64,000 bases of DNA from Eubacterium sp. (GCA_024698585.1 JAILRB010000024.1:17716-81715); one strand, 5' to 3'; shown: positions 18,469 through 27,890, numbered from the stretch's first letter. Notes: a model not told the origin generated them from the sequence alone. A program made the numbers and translations.

Positions 18469-19416
18469 ATGAAGGATGTAAAAATATCAGTTATTATACC
18501 TGTTTATAAGGTGGAAAAATATTTGAATAAATGTATTGACTCCATATTAGAGCAGAGCCTTAAAGAATTTGAGGTGATTTTAGTAGATGACGGATCACCG
18601 GATAATTGCCCACTCATATGCGATGAATATGCAAAGAAAGACCAGAGGATTCGGGTGATACATAAAAAAAATGGTGGCCTCTCGGATGCGAGGAATGCTG
18701 GTTTAAATGTGGCAAAGGGACAATATGTGGCGTTTGTAGATAGCGATGATTATATCGCTCCCAAAATGCTTGAAATACTTTATTGTAATATTACATCGAG
18801 CTGTGCAGATTTAGCGATATGTAATTATGTGAAGGTAGCAGAAAAAGGATGTTTGGAAGAATCAAGTAAATATGAAATATCTGAAAAAAAAGAATATAAT
18901 CAAAACGAATTTATGGAAGAGATATTAAAGCCGTATGGAGGCTTCTTTGTTCCAGTGTGGAATAAATTATATAAGAAAGATATATTTGATGATTTGAGAT
19001 TCCCATATGGAAAAGTACATGAAGATGAATTTGTGATTCACTATATAGTGCAGAAATGTAAAAAGATTATTTGTTTACCAGAAAAATGTTATTATTATCT
19101 TCAGAGAGAGACAAGTATAATGGGACAAGGATTCAGCGTTAAGAGAATGGATTTTGGAGAAGCGTTGATTGAACGCTATCATTTCACCAAAAAACAAAAG
19201 TATACTGGATGGAAAAATCATACTGTAATAAGGCTCTCGTTTGAACTTGAGGCGTGGAGAAAATACGCGGAAGAAAATGAACAGATAAGAAAGCGATATA
19301 ATAAATTGAGAAAAAAATCACTTTTTTTATTATTTGAAAAACAGGCATGGGCCGGACTTAGTATAAAAGGAAAAATATATAACAGAATGAGGTTGCTTGT
19401 TCCTAAATATAGATAA
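18469..19416 (+). CDS. Glycosyltransferase family 2
   Basis: A 315-residue GT-A enzyme with VSVIIP-type start (KISVIIPVYKVEKYLNKCID), VDDGSPDNCPLICDEYA, GGLSDARNAGL and the metal-binding VDSDD, then the conserved HEDEF. This is the classic CpsJ/EpsJ-like subfamily. I take the ATG at 18469, just after the preceding stop; an in-frame TTG at 18451 would overlap the previous gene and has no ribosome binding site. Donor sugar unknown. Confidence 0.9.
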   Translation: MKDVKISVIIPVYKVEKYLNKCIDSILEQSLKEFEVILVDDGSPDNCPLICDEYAKKDQRIRVIHKKNGGLSDARNAGLNVAKGQYVAFVDSDDYIAPKMLEILYCNITSSCADLAICNYVKVAEKGCLEESSKYEISEKKEYNQNEFMEEILKPYGGFFVPVWNKLYKKDIFDDLRFPYGKVHEDEFVIHYIVQKCKKIICLPEKCYYYLQRETSIMGQGFSVKRMDFGEALIERYHFTKKQKYTGWKNHTVIRLSFELEAWRKYAEENEQIRKRYNKLRKKSLFLLFEKQAWAGLSIKGKIYNRMRLLVPKYR

Positions 19417-19453
19417 GATTAATAGATATATAAATGGCGTGAAAGGAATAAAA

Positions 19454-20323
19454 ATGGTTAACGAACAGAATATAGAAAACGCAAAAGAATATCACATACA
19501 TATTTCATCCAAACATAAACTGTTGGATCTGAAATTAAGGGAAGTGTTTCGATATAGGGATTTGATTTGGTTATTCACCAAAAGGTCTTTTGTCGTGAAG
19601 TATAAGCAGACCATTCTTGGTCCCGCTTGGATTTTTTTAAATCCATTTATTACCAGTATCATTTACACAATTGTATTTGGCGGAGTAGCAGGGATTGGAA
19701 CAGAGGGCGTTCCGAAAATCCTGTTTTATTTATGCAGTAATGCTATATGGATATTTTTTTCTACCAGTGTTACACAGAATGCCAGTGCATTTACGGCGAA
19801 TGCGAATGTTTTTGGAAAAGTTTATTTCCCAAGATTAACAACACCATTGTCAAATGTTTTATCTGCGATTATTCAATTTGGTGTGCAGATGACTATGGTT
19901 ATAGCTTTCTTAATCTTTTATTTAATCAAAGGTGAAGTACAACCTAATTGGTGGGCATGGATACTTATTCCGGTTATTTTAATTCATTTGGGATTATTGG
20001 GTCTCGGGGTCGGAATTATTGTTTCAAGTTTAACTACGAAATATAGAGATCTGGCTATTTTGGTTGGATTTGGAGTACAACTTTGGATGTATGGAACGCC
20101 AATCGTATACCCAATGTCACAGTTAGGACAAGGGACGCTTAGAAAGCTGATGTTAATCAACCCGGTAAGTGCTCCGGTAGAAGTATTCCGATATGCTGTT
20201 TTAGGACAGGGAAGTATTGAACCACTTTATTTGGGAATATCAGTAATTGTGACAATTGTAATCACCGTGTTAGGAATAATTATTTTTAACAAGGTTGAAA
20301 GAACATTTATGGATACAGTATAG
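19454..20323 (+). CDS. Polysaccharide ABC exporter, permease subunit (Wzm type)
   Basis: A 289-residue membrane protein of the ABC-2 family with six predicted membrane segments. It shows the family's N-terminal cytoplasmic element (FRYRDLIWLFTKRSFVVKYK, then QTILGPAWIFLNPF). It forms the channel of the exporter with the ATPase encoded next. I start it at the ATG at 19454, which has AAAGGA six bases upstream; a longer in-frame start at 19397 lies inside the previous gene. Such exporters move complete undecaprenyl-linked O-polysaccharide, teichoic acid or capsule across the membrane. Confidence 0.93.
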   Translation: MVNEQNIENAKEYHIHISSKHKLLDLKLREVFRYRDLIWLFTKRSFVVKYKQTILGPAWIFLNPFITSIIYTIVFGGVAGIGTEGVPKILFYLCSNAIWIFFSTSVTQNASAFTANANVFGKVYFPRLTTPLSNVLSAIIQFGVQMTMVIAFLIFYLIKGEVQPNWWAWILIPVILIHLGLLGLGVGIIVSSLTTKYRDLAILVGFGVQLWMYGTPIVYPMSQLGQGTLRKLMLINPVSAPVEVFRYAVLGQGSIEPLYLGISVIVTIVITVLGIIIFNKVERTFMDTV

Positions 20324-20337
20324 GAGAGAATTTAGAT

Positions 20338-21624
20338 ATGGAAAACCAAAACAAAGATATGGATGTTATGATTCAAATATCTAATGTAAAAAAGAGATAT
20401 CGCTTAGGTCAGATTGGTGGAGGAAGTCTACAAGCTGATTTACAGAGTTGGTGGGCACGAATAAGAGGAAAGGAAGATCCTAATACTAAAATAGGTGTAG
20501 ACCAGCGTAGTAATGGTGAGACCTTTATGGCGTTAAACGGAATTGATTTAACGATTTATAAAGGAGAAGCTGTTGGTATTATTGGTGGGAATGGTGCCGG
20601 GAAAAGTACTTTGTTGAAACTTCTTTCTAGAGTAACTGCTCCTACAGAAGGGGAAATTGATATTTATGGTCGAATTGCATCTATGTTAGAAGTAGGAACC
20701 GGATTTAGTCCAGAAATGACAGGACGTGAAAATGTTTATATGAATGGTGCAATTCTTGGGATGACCAAGGCCGAAATTGATGCAAAAATGGAAGATATCA
20801 TTGAATTCTCAGAAGTTCGAGAGTTTATTGATACTCCTGTGAAGAGATACTCTAGTGGAATGTATGTAAAGTTAGCTTTCTCTGTCGCTGCACATCTTGA
20901 CAGCGATATTATGATTATGGATGAGGTCTTGGCCGTAGGAGACATGGCATTTCAGAAAAAATGTCTTGATAAGATGAGAGATGCTGCAAAAAAAGAGGGA
21001 AGAACGGTTCTATATGTTAGTCACAATATGAATACTATTAGACAGTTGTGCGATAGATGTATTGTGTTGGATAAAGGAAAAATAGTTTTTCAAGGCGATA
21101 TTGAAGAATCAATTCAGAGATACATGGGATTAGATAACATTGTCAATCTCCCATGCTATTATAATTTTGAAAAAAATAAAAGACTATATCATTTTGGAAA
21201 ACAGATTCGATTGCAAGAAGTTCAATTTTTAGATAAAGAATTTGCAAAATATGAAATTGGAGAAAACATTAAATTTCAGATAAGTGTTGAATCAGATATT
21301 GAATTAGGTGGTGCTCAAATTATTGTACAGATAAAAGATAATCAGTATACAAAAATTGGAATGGCATTATCTGAACGATTTGACTTGAAGTGTGAAAAAA
21401 ATCAGCATTTTCAATTTGAGATGGGAACAGATTATTTATCACATGATATATATTGTTTGAATTTGGAAATTGTAAAAGTTGATGAATTGGGAAATTATTT
21501 TGCATATGATAATCCAGGAAGCAAGATGATTGTTGAATTGGTGAATGAACATGGACACAATATTTTATGGAATAAAAACTATTGGGGACAAGTGAGTTTT
21601 CCTATGGTTAAAGTAGTAAAATAA
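20338..21624 (+). CDS. Polysaccharide ABC exporter, ATPase with C-terminal glycan-binding domain (Wzt type)
   Basis: A 428-residue ATPase partner of the Wzm-like permease. Walker A is GGNGAGKST at about 83, the signature is YSSGM, and Walker B is IMIMDEVLAVGD, followed by the His switch in VSHNM. From about 270 a separate beta-rich domain follows (RLQEVQFLD... to the C-terminus), matching the Wzt C-terminal carbohydrate-binding domain. In O-antigen systems that domain reads the non-reducing-end cap of the finished chain. Its presence argues for export of a pre-assembled chain recognised by its end. Confidence 0.93.
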   Translation: MENQNKDMDVMIQISNVKKRYRLGQIGGGSLQADLQSWWARIRGKEDPNTKIGVDQRSNGETFMALNGIDLTIYKGEAVGIIGGNGAGKSTLLKLLSRVTAPTEGEIDIYGRIASMLEVGTGFSPEMTGRENVYMNGAILGMTKAEIDAKMEDIIEFSEVREFIDTPVKRYSSGMYVKLAFSVAAHLDSDIMIMDEVLAVGDMAFQKKCLDKMRDAAKKEGRTVLYVSHNMNTIRQLCDRCIVLDKGKIVFQGDIEESIQRYMGLDNIVNLPCYYNFEKNKRLYHFGKQIRLQEVQFLDKEFAKYEIGENIKFQISVESDIELGGAQIIVQIKDNQYTKIGMALSERFDLKCEKNQHFQFEMGTDYLSHDIYCLNLEIVKVDELGNYFAYDNPGSKMIVELVNEHGHNILWNKNYWGQVSFPMVKVVK

Positions 21625-21640
21625 GTAGAGATGATTAATT

Positions 21641-22858
21641 ATGAAAAAAATATTATTAATTTCACCAATGAAACTTCCAATTCCATCGGTAGGTGGAGGT
21701 GCTGTTGAAAAATTATTAACTCATCTTATTGATGAAAATGAAAGGCATAGTAAACTTGAACTAGCAATTGTTTCTATATTTGATAAATCAGCAGCACGGA
21801 CAAAATATAAACATTCTAAAGTTTTTTATTTTGACAACAAGAAGCAGTTATTTTTGGGAGAAAAGAGAAATACTGTTTTATGGTATCTCTTTAGGTTATG
21901 GATTAAATTAGTGCATAATAATAGATACGCAAAAAAATTAAATAGAAAGCATATTTATTTGGATTATTACGTGTTTCAATTGTATCAAATTGTTAAAAGA
22001 GAAAAGATCGATTACATAATATTGGAAGGAACAGACTATGAAAAATACGACATATTAGAAAGACTTGTTAAAAAAGAAAAGTTCTTCATTCACTTACATT
22101 CAACACAGGAAGAAAAAATAGCGGTTCGAAGAAAAATACCAAATTCTATTGCTATTAGCGAATATGTTAAATTTGCATGGGTTAAAGATAGTACTATTCC
22201 AGGCAAAAATGTAGTGTTATACAATGGAATTGATTTAGATTTGTTTCAAAAAAGAATAAAAAAAGAGGAAAGAGATATTCTTAGAAAAGAAATAGGTGTG
22301 CAGGAAGATGATTTTCTAGTAATTTATTGTGGACGAGTGGTCCCTGAAAAAGGAGTTAAAGAATTACTAGAGGCATTCGACATAATTACTGACAAAAGAA
22401 TTAAATTATTGTTTATTGGAAATGTTGATTTTGCAAATAATACTACAACAGAGTTTCTTAGAAATATTAAATACAAAATAGATAATAATCCGAATGTAAT
22501 ATATTTGGGCTATGTAGATAATAATAGAATGCCAAAGTATTATTCTTTAGCAGATATGCAAGTGGTTCCTTCAATTTGGGAAGAAGGAGCAGGATTAGTT
22601 GCCATTGAGGGAATGGCTACAGGATTACCCCTATTAGTAACAAAATCGGGAGGAATGATTGAATATGTAAATGACGAAGCGTCAATTCAAGTTCCTATTG
22701 ATTCAAATTTGTCATTAAATCTTGCAAATTATATTATTAGTTTATCAGAAAATGAAAGAATGAGAATCAGTATGAAAGAGGCGGGAATAAAACGTGCTAA
22801 AGAATTTCGCAAAGAGAAATATTATCAGGATTTCGTTTCTATTTTCGAAGAAGAATAA
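21641..22858 (+). CDS. Glycosyltransferase family 4
   Basis: A 405-residue GT-B enzyme. The start is KILLISPMKLPIPSVGGGAVE, the donor domain begins near 225 with VIYCGRVVPEKGVKELLEAF, and the sugar-nucleotide region is PSIWEEGAGLVAIEGMATG. It follows the exporter genes by 16 bases. It is among the most AT-rich genes of the locus. Its position behind Wzt could mean a capping or late transferase, but nothing in the sequence shows that. Confidence 0.88.
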   Translation: MKKILLISPMKLPIPSVGGGAVEKLLTHLIDENERHSKLELAIVSIFDKSAARTKYKHSKVFYFDNKKQLFLGEKRNTVLWYLFRLWIKLVHNNRYAKKLNRKHIYLDYYVFQLYQIVKREKIDYIILEGTDYEKYDILERLVKKEKFFIHLHSTQEEKIAVRRKIPNSIAISEYVKFAWVKDSTIPGKNVVLYNGIDLDLFQKRIKKEERDILRKEIGVQEDDFLVIYCGRVVPEKGVKELLEAFDIITDKRIKLLFIGNVDFANNTTTEFLRNIKYKIDNNPNVIYLGYVDNNRMPKYYSLADMQVVPSIWEEGAGLVAIEGMATGLPLLVTKSGGMIEYVNDEASIQVPIDSNLSLNLANYIISLSENERMRISMKEAGIKRAKEFRKEKYYQDFVSIFEEE

Positions 22859-22879
22859 TTATAAAGGGGCTGAAACAAG

Positions 22880-23788
22880 GTGAAAAGGATGATTAGGAAA
22901 TGCAGTGGAAGCATGATAAAGGTATGTGTTTTAATTGTCATTTTCATAGTGACAATAAGTGGATTATATCTACTAACACATATAACGAATCAAGAGTTAG
23001 CTTTGTCATCATATAAAATTGAAACATCTGTGAAGGCACCAATTCGAATTCTTCAATTGTCAGATCTCCATTGTAGTGAATTTGATGAAAAAAATACTAG
23101 ATTAATTGAATTCGTCAAAGAACAATCTCCTGACATCATCTTAATGACAGGTGATATGATTAACCGCGACGAAGATGATATTTCTGTGGCTACAAATTTA
23201 ATTTCCTCATTAACAGAAATTGCTCCCGTTTATTATGGTCATGGAAATCACGAGTATCAGTGGATGGAACGGACTGGAAAAGACTTGAGACAAGAAATAA
23301 CCGATGCAGGAGCTGTACTACTTGATAATAACTATGTTGACATAGAAATAAAAGGAAACAAGTTACGGATTGGTGGTTACATGGGGTATTACAGAATTCC
23401 ATGGATGTTTGAAAGAACTGAGGAAGAAAAGAAGGAAGAGTATTCTTTCTTTGATGATTTTGAAAATACAGATCGCTATAAAATATTAATAAATCATATT
23501 CCAACTCAATGGGTGGATTGGGATTATACTCAGCATCCGGTTGATTTGGTATTCTCTGGCCACTATCATGGAGGTCAGTGGGTGTTACCGGGAATAGGTG
23601 CAGTTTATGCTCCGTATATTGGTTTTAACCCACCAAATGTCAAAGGCGTATTTCATGGAAAGTATGCGACCTGTATTTTGTCCACAGGTCTTGGTAGCGA
23701 GCATTGGTACTTGCCACGAATAAACAATCCTCCGGAAGTAGTTGTGGTGGATTTAGTTCCGAATAAAGATGGAGAAAAAGATGAGTAA
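22880..23788 (+). CDS. Membrane-anchored calcineurin-like metallophosphoesterase (YkuE-like)
   Basis: A 302-residue protein with one N-terminal membrane segment (about 11-31) and the full metallophosphoesterase motif set: LSDLHCSEF, MTGDMINRD, GHGNHEYQW, INHIP and FSGHYHGGQW. These ligands bind two metals. The active domain should face outside. YkuE-type enzymes act on phosphodiesters or membrane lipids; in this operon, which also encodes a phosphodiester-forming Stealth enzyme, it may trim a lipid- or phospho-linked glycan intermediate, which is inference. It starts with GTG; an ATG three codons later is possible. Confidence 0.88.
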   Translation: MKRMIRKCSGSMIKVCVLIVIFIVTISGLYLLTHITNQELALSSYKIETSVKAPIRILQLSDLHCSEFDEKNTRLIEFVKEQSPDIILMTGDMINRDEDDISVATNLISSLTEIAPVYYGHGNHEYQWMERTGKDLRQEITDAGAVLLDNNYVDIEIKGNKLRIGGYMGYYRIPWMFERTEEEKKEEYSFFDDFENTDRYKILINHIPTQWVDWDYTQHPVDLVFSGHYHGGQWVLPGIGAVYAPYIGFNPPNVKGVFHGKYATCILSTGLGSEHWYLPRINNPPEVVVVDLVPNKDGEKDE

Positions 23789-24758
23789 CAAGAGGCTAGA
23801 TTACATCGATATCGCGAAAGCATATTTAATATTTCTTGTGATTGTAGGACATATTTTGATTGTCCTAAATCCGACATATTCTAAAATGATTTTTTCTGCA
23901 GGAGAATCTTGGATTACTACATTCCATATGCCGGCTTTTTTTGTGATTCACGGAATGTTATTTAAGAAGGAAAAGTGGGATGAAAAATCATTCTGGGAAT
24001 TCCTAAAAAAAAGAAGTTATTCGCTAATAATTCCTTATGCGTTTTTCGAAGGGTTAGGAATCATCTGTAGATTTCTTTTTTACCATCAATCCATTGGAGA
24101 CGGTATTTACAATATGATTACTGTACGCTGTAATGTGGGAGCGGATTGGTTTCTGATTGCAATGTTTATGGGATGTATTGGATTTTGGTTTGTTTCTAAC
24201 TATTTCAATCATCTGTTAAGTATTTTCATAGTGTTATTGAGTTTTTCATTACCGTTATTGATAAGTGGAAATCAGCTGTCAATTGTTCTGAACAGAGGGT
24301 GCATAGCTTTCGGATTTATATTGGTAGGATATTTGGGAAAACATATTTTTCTTGATGAAAAAGTCAAAAGTTTGTTATGGATTATTCTATCATTTGTTAT
24401 AACTACTGTGATTGCAATAATCAACTTAAGATGGTGTGGCAATGACATTTATGCTGGATGGATTCAAAATCCGTTTACTCTTTATTTCGGAGGCACTTCA
24501 GGAACATTATTTATTTTAGGAATATCTCAAAGGATAAAAATAAAGGGGAGTGAAATTATTGGAAAACACACCCTTTCAATTATGGGAACTCATCAATTGA
24601 TAATTTATGCGTTAACGACGTGTTATTCGGAATTTTACTCTGGAAACTTATTTATGGGAAGCAATATGTTATGTGCGATAGTTATTTTGGAAGTTCCTAT
24701 TGTATATTTACTAGATCAATATTTATATTTTTTCGTAGGGAAAAAGAGGAAGAGTTAG
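23781..24758 (+). CDS. Acyltransferase 3 family membrane protein
   Basis: A 325-residue polytopic protein with the acyltransferase-3 start (RLDYIDIAKAYLIFLVIVGH, with the conserved His, then TFHMPAFFVIHGMLF). I use the ATG at 23781, which overlaps the previous stop by eight bases and has GGAG six bases upstream; an ATG at 23769 sits on that ribosome binding site. It belongs to the fucose-4-O-acetylase-like branch by pattern. It is predicted to acylate the exported glycan. Confidence 0.85.
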   Translation: MSNKRLDYIDIAKAYLIFLVIVGHILIVLNPTYSKMIFSAGESWITTFHMPAFFVIHGMLFKKEKWDEKSFWEFLKKRSYSLIIPYAFFEGLGIICRFLFYHQSIGDGIYNMITVRCNVGADWFLIAMFMGCIGFWFVSNYFNHLLSIFIVLLSFSLPLLISGNQLSIVLNRGCIAFGFILVGYLGKHIFLDEKVKSLLWIILSFVITTVIAIINLRWCGNDIYAGWIQNPFTLYFGGTSGTLFILGISQRIKIKGSEIIGKHTLSIMGTHQLIIYALTTCYSEFYSGNLFMGSNMLCAIVILEVPIVYLLDQYLYFFVGKKRKS

Positions 24759-24812
24759 AATAATAAAAGGATAATATATATATTAATAAATGGCAAGAAA
24801 GGAGATAAGGAT

Positions 24813-25220
24813 ATGCAAGTAGTAAAGTATATGTTTCAACCACATGGAGATGACAGAGGACAATTAATTGCATTAGAAGAGTATAATGATATTCCTTTTG
24901 AGATAAAAAGGGTTTATTATATGTATGATACGAAAGAGGGAGTTCGAAGAGGATTTCATGCACATAAGAATCTCAAGCAAATTTTAATATGTATTCATGG
25001 AAGTTGTAAGATTTTACTAGATAATGGTACAGAAAAGAAAGTAGTTCCATTAGAAAAACCATATGAAGGACTATATATTGAAAGTAATATGTGGAGAGAA
25101 ATGTACGATTTTTCACCAGATGCAGTTCTTATGGTTTTGGCGTCAGAAATATATGATGAATCAGATTATATAAGGAATTATGACGAGTTTTTAAAACAGG
25201 TTAACAAGAATAAAAGATAG
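24813..25220 (+). CDS. dTDP-4-keto-6-deoxyglucose 3,4-ketoisomerase (FdtA/QdtA/TylM3-type cupin)
   Basis: A 135-residue single-domain cupin. It has the family motifs DDRGQLIALEE, IKRVYYMYDT and RRGFHAHKNLKQILIC, in which the two His are the catalytic pair, then GSCKILLDNG. The family moves the keto group of dTDP-4-keto-6-deoxyglucose from C4 to C3. The adjacent aminotransferase then aminates C3. Whether it sets the galacto (Fdt) or gluco (Qdt) configuration cannot be told here. AAAGGAG lies eight bases before the ATG. The RmlA and RmlB enzymes that must supply its substrate are not in the window. Confidence 0.92.
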   Translation: MQVVKYMFQPHGDDRGQLIALEEYNDIPFEIKRVYYMYDTKEGVRRGFHAHKNLKQILICIHGSCKILLDNGTEKKVVPLEKPYEGLYIESNMWREMYDFSPDAVLMVLASEIYDESDYIRNYDEFLKQVNKNKR

Positions 25221-25244
25221 TTAAGAAGGAATTTAGGTGATAAT

Positions 25245-26345
25245 ATGGTTGATTTTGTAAAATTGCAAAGAATTTATGAAATGTATTCTTCAGAGTTTGA
25301 AGAAGCAGTTTTAAGGACAATGCGTTCCGGATGGTATATTATGGGAAAGGAGTTAACTGAATTTGAAGATGCATTTGCTAAATATTTAAATACAAATTAT
25401 TGTATTGGAGTTAATTCAGGATTAGATGCCTTAACACTAGCAATACGAGCACTTGGTATCGGTGAAGGCGATGAAGTGATTGTGCCTTCAAATACATATA
25501 TAGCAAGTATATTATGTGTTACTGAAAATGGAGCAACACCAATATTTGTTGAACCAGATGAATTCTTTTGTATAGATGCTGAAAAGATTGAAGAAAAAAT
25601 AACCAATAAAACAAAAGCGATTATTCCTGTGCATTTTTATGGACAAGCCTGCGATATGGATAAAATTATGAGGGTTGCAGAGAAATATAATCTTTTTGTG
25701 ATTGAAGATTGTGCACAGGCCCATGGAACTAAATATAATGGACAATTAATTGGAACATTTGGAACAGTAGGTTGCTTTAGTTTTTATCCTACGAAACCTA
25801 TGGGAGCATTGGGGGATTCAGGAGCAATTGTTACAAATGATTCAAAGCTAGCGGATATAGTTAAGAAATTGCGGAATTACGGCAGTGGTGTGAAATATGT
25901 TAATGAATTAGAAGGAAAAAATTCAAGAATGGATGAAGTACAAGCGGCAGCATTGAAAGTTGCATTAAAACATCTTGATGAAGGCAATGAGTACAGAAGA
26001 AATATTGCTCAAAGGTACTTGTCGGAGATTGTTAATCCACTGATAAAATTACCAAAAACGAACAAGAAATCGACACATGTTTATCATGTGTTTGCTATAA
26101 CAACTGAAAAACGTGATGAATTACAAGCGTATTTATTAGAACAGGGAATAAAAACATTAATTCATTATCCGATTCCGCCGCATTTACAAGAATGCTATAG
26201 TTATCTTGGATTTTCGAATGGAGATTTCCCAATCGCAGAAAAATATGCAAATCAGGAATTGAGTTTACCTATATATATGGGAATGCCAAAAGAAGATGTG
26301 GATAAGGTTATTAGTGAAATCAATTCTTTTCAGGGAGTGAAGTAA
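25245..26345 (+). CDS. DegT/DnrJ/EryC1 sugar 3-aminotransferase (FdtB/QdtB-like)
   Basis: A 366-residue PLP enzyme of the sugar aminotransferase family. The core shows NSGLDALTLAIRALGIGEGD, PVHFYGQACDM, VIEDCAQAHG and the PLP lysine in SFYPTKPMGALGDSGAI, then RNYGSG and SRMDEVQAA. Next to a 3,4-ketoisomerase its expected role is transamination of dTDP-3-keto-6-deoxyhexose from glutamate, giving dTDP-3-amino-3,6-dideoxyhexose (Fuc3N or Qui3N). The following gene starts within its stop codon. Confidence 0.93.
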   Translation: MVDFVKLQRIYEMYSSEFEEAVLRTMRSGWYIMGKELTEFEDAFAKYLNTNYCIGVNSGLDALTLAIRALGIGEGDEVIVPSNTYIASILCVTENGATPIFVEPDEFFCIDAEKIEEKITNKTKAIIPVHFYGQACDMDKIMRVAEKYNLFVIEDCAQAHGTKYNGQLIGTFGTVGCFSFYPTKPMGALGDSGAIVTNDSKLADIVKKLRNYGSGVKYVNELEGKNSRMDEVQAAALKVALKHLDEGNEYRRNIAQRYLSEIVNPLIKLPKTNKKSTHVYHVFAITTEKRDELQAYLLEQGIKTLIHYPIPPHLQECYSYLGFSNGDFPIAEKYANQELSLPIYMGMPKEDVDKVISEINSFQGVK

Positions 26346-26863
26346 TGATTGAAAAAATTAGACTACGCTATTTAGAGGAAAAAGATGCAGAAAAAATGTA
26401 TGAGTGGATGACAGATTTGGATATTGTGAAATTTTTTCGCTTTGACAGTTCGAATGTTTCAGTTGCCTCCTGCAAAGAATATATTGTAAATGTAGCCAAT
26501 CAAAAAAATTCTTATCATTATGCAATTGTAAATGAAGCGGATGAGTATTTGGGAACAATTAGTTTGAAAAATGTTGATTTCAATAAAAAGGAAGCAGAGT
26601 ATGCAATAAGTACTAGAAAGTGTGTTCATGGGACGGGTATTGCCAAAGAAGCTACTGAAATAATCTTAAAAAAAGCATTTCTGGAATTAAATTTGGACAG
26701 AGTTTATTTAAATGTGTTAACGGACAACTTAAGAGCGAACGCGTTTTATAGAAAAGTTGGTTTTATATTTGAAAGAACTGAGGATAATGCGTTAGAAATT
26801 AGGGGAATAAAAAAAAGCCTAAATTGGTACTCGATTAGCAGGTTGGAGAAAGAATATGAATAA
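26345..26863 (+). CDS. GNAT N-acetyltransferase (RimJ/RimL-like)
   Basis: A 172-residue GCN5-related acetyltransferase. It has IRLRYLEEKDAEKMYEWMTD at the start, then GTISLKNVDF, the acetyl-CoA segment TRKCVHGTGIAKEATEIIL and NVLTDNLRANAFYRKVGF. It overlaps the aminotransferase stop by one base (TAATG). The likely job is N-acylation of the 3-amino sugar, the step done by a hexapeptide-repeat enzyme in the known FdtABC and QdtABC pathways. A different fold for this step would be a variant of the pathway; that is inference from position. Confidence 0.9.
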   Translation: MIEKIRLRYLEEKDAEKMYEWMTDLDIVKFFRFDSSNVSVASCKEYIVNVANQKNSYHYAIVNEADEYLGTISLKNVDFNKKEAEYAISTRKCVHGTGIAKEATEIILKKAFLELNLDRVYLNVLTDNLRANAFYRKVGFIFERTEDNALEIRGIKKSLNWYSISRLEKEYE

Positions 26864-27890
26864 AAGAATAAGTGTGGCTATTGCTACTTATAACGGAGAA
26901 AAATATATAGAAGAACAATTAACAAGCATTATCAAACAGACTGTTCCGCCAGATGAAATAATTATAAGTGATGATGGTTCAAATGACTGTACGTTAGAAG
27001 TGATAGAAAATATATGTCAATCATATTCCAATATGAGTATTAGTATTCTTACAGATAATCCAAGACATGGGATAGGTGGGAATTTCGAGTGGGCAATAAC
27101 TCATACAACGGGGGATATTATTTTTATTTGTGGACAAGACGATATATGGAGTTCGACTAAAGTAGAAAAGGTGATTGATGTTTTTAGAGATTTTCCTAAT
27201 GCCAAAGTAGTTTGTCATGATTTTTCTATGATAGATGCGAATTCTTCACCAATTCAATTTGATGCGGATTATTTATTTAAAAAAATTTCACTTAATGATG
27301 GAGAAGTTTGTCATATTTCACAAAACGAATATTTAGAATCAGCTATATCAGGCGTCTTGATTCCGGGGTTTTCAATTTGTATTTCTAAAGATCTTGCAAA
27401 AAAATGTATGCCAATTCCAATGAATAGTATGGAGGATAAGTGGTTAGCTTTTTGTGGTTTGGTTGAGAATGAAGTTTATTACATAAATGAAATATTAACT
27501 CTATATCGTATCCATGATAGTACAATTCATTCAGTTGATACTAGTTTGGTTAGAAGAATCAAAAAAAACTTGAGTAGAATTGCTAAAAAAAATAATGAAA
27601 GCTATGACGTTCTTAAGTTTTCAGACGCCGCAATTGCGTATTTAAAAAGAAGTGGTTCTACGACAGAAATTAGTGATGCGACTAGAAATGTATTCTATGT
27701 TCGTAAAGTGGGAGCAGAAATAATTGATGCGGTTTCAAGTTCCAGGATAATTGGGAGTTATAAATTAATAAAACTATATTGTACAAGCAAACGTTATAGG
27801 AAATCAGGGGGGAAGGATTTTCTGATTCAATTAATGAACATATTAATGTATAGTAAGAAAACAAGGTTGTTACAACTGAAACGTATGTAA
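26856..27890 (+). CDS. Glycosyltransferase family 2
   Basis: A 344-residue GT-A enzyme of the rhamnosyltransferase-like group. It shows SVAIATYNGEKYIEEQLTSI, ISDDGSNDCT and the DxD-like CGQDDIW, which is typical of transferases using deoxysugar donors. It overlaps the acetyltransferase gene by eight bases. Directly following the amino-deoxysugar genes, it is the best candidate to transfer that sugar. The C-terminal 120 residues are lysine-rich. Confidence 0.88.
   Translation: MNKRISVAIATYNGEKYIEEQLTSIIKQTVPPDEIIISDDGSNDCTLEVIENICQSYSNMSISILTDNPRHGIGGNFEWAITHTTGDIIFICGQDDIWSSTKVEKVIDVFRDFPNAKVVCHDFSMIDANSSPIQFDADYLFKKISLNDGEVCHISQNEYLESAISGVLIPGFSICISKDLAKKCMPIPMNSMEDKWLAFCGLVENEVYYINEILTLYRIHDSTIHSVDTSLVRRIKKNLSRIAKKNNESYDVLKFSDAAIAYLKRSGSTTEISDATRNVFYVRKVGAEIIDAVSSSRIIGSYKLIKLYCTSKRYRKSGGKDFLIQLMNILMYSKKTRLLQLKRM

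Noticed and set aside
19397..19453. Longer start for the Wzm-like permease
   Set aside because: The start lies within the preceding gene; AAAGGA is placed for the ATG at 19454.
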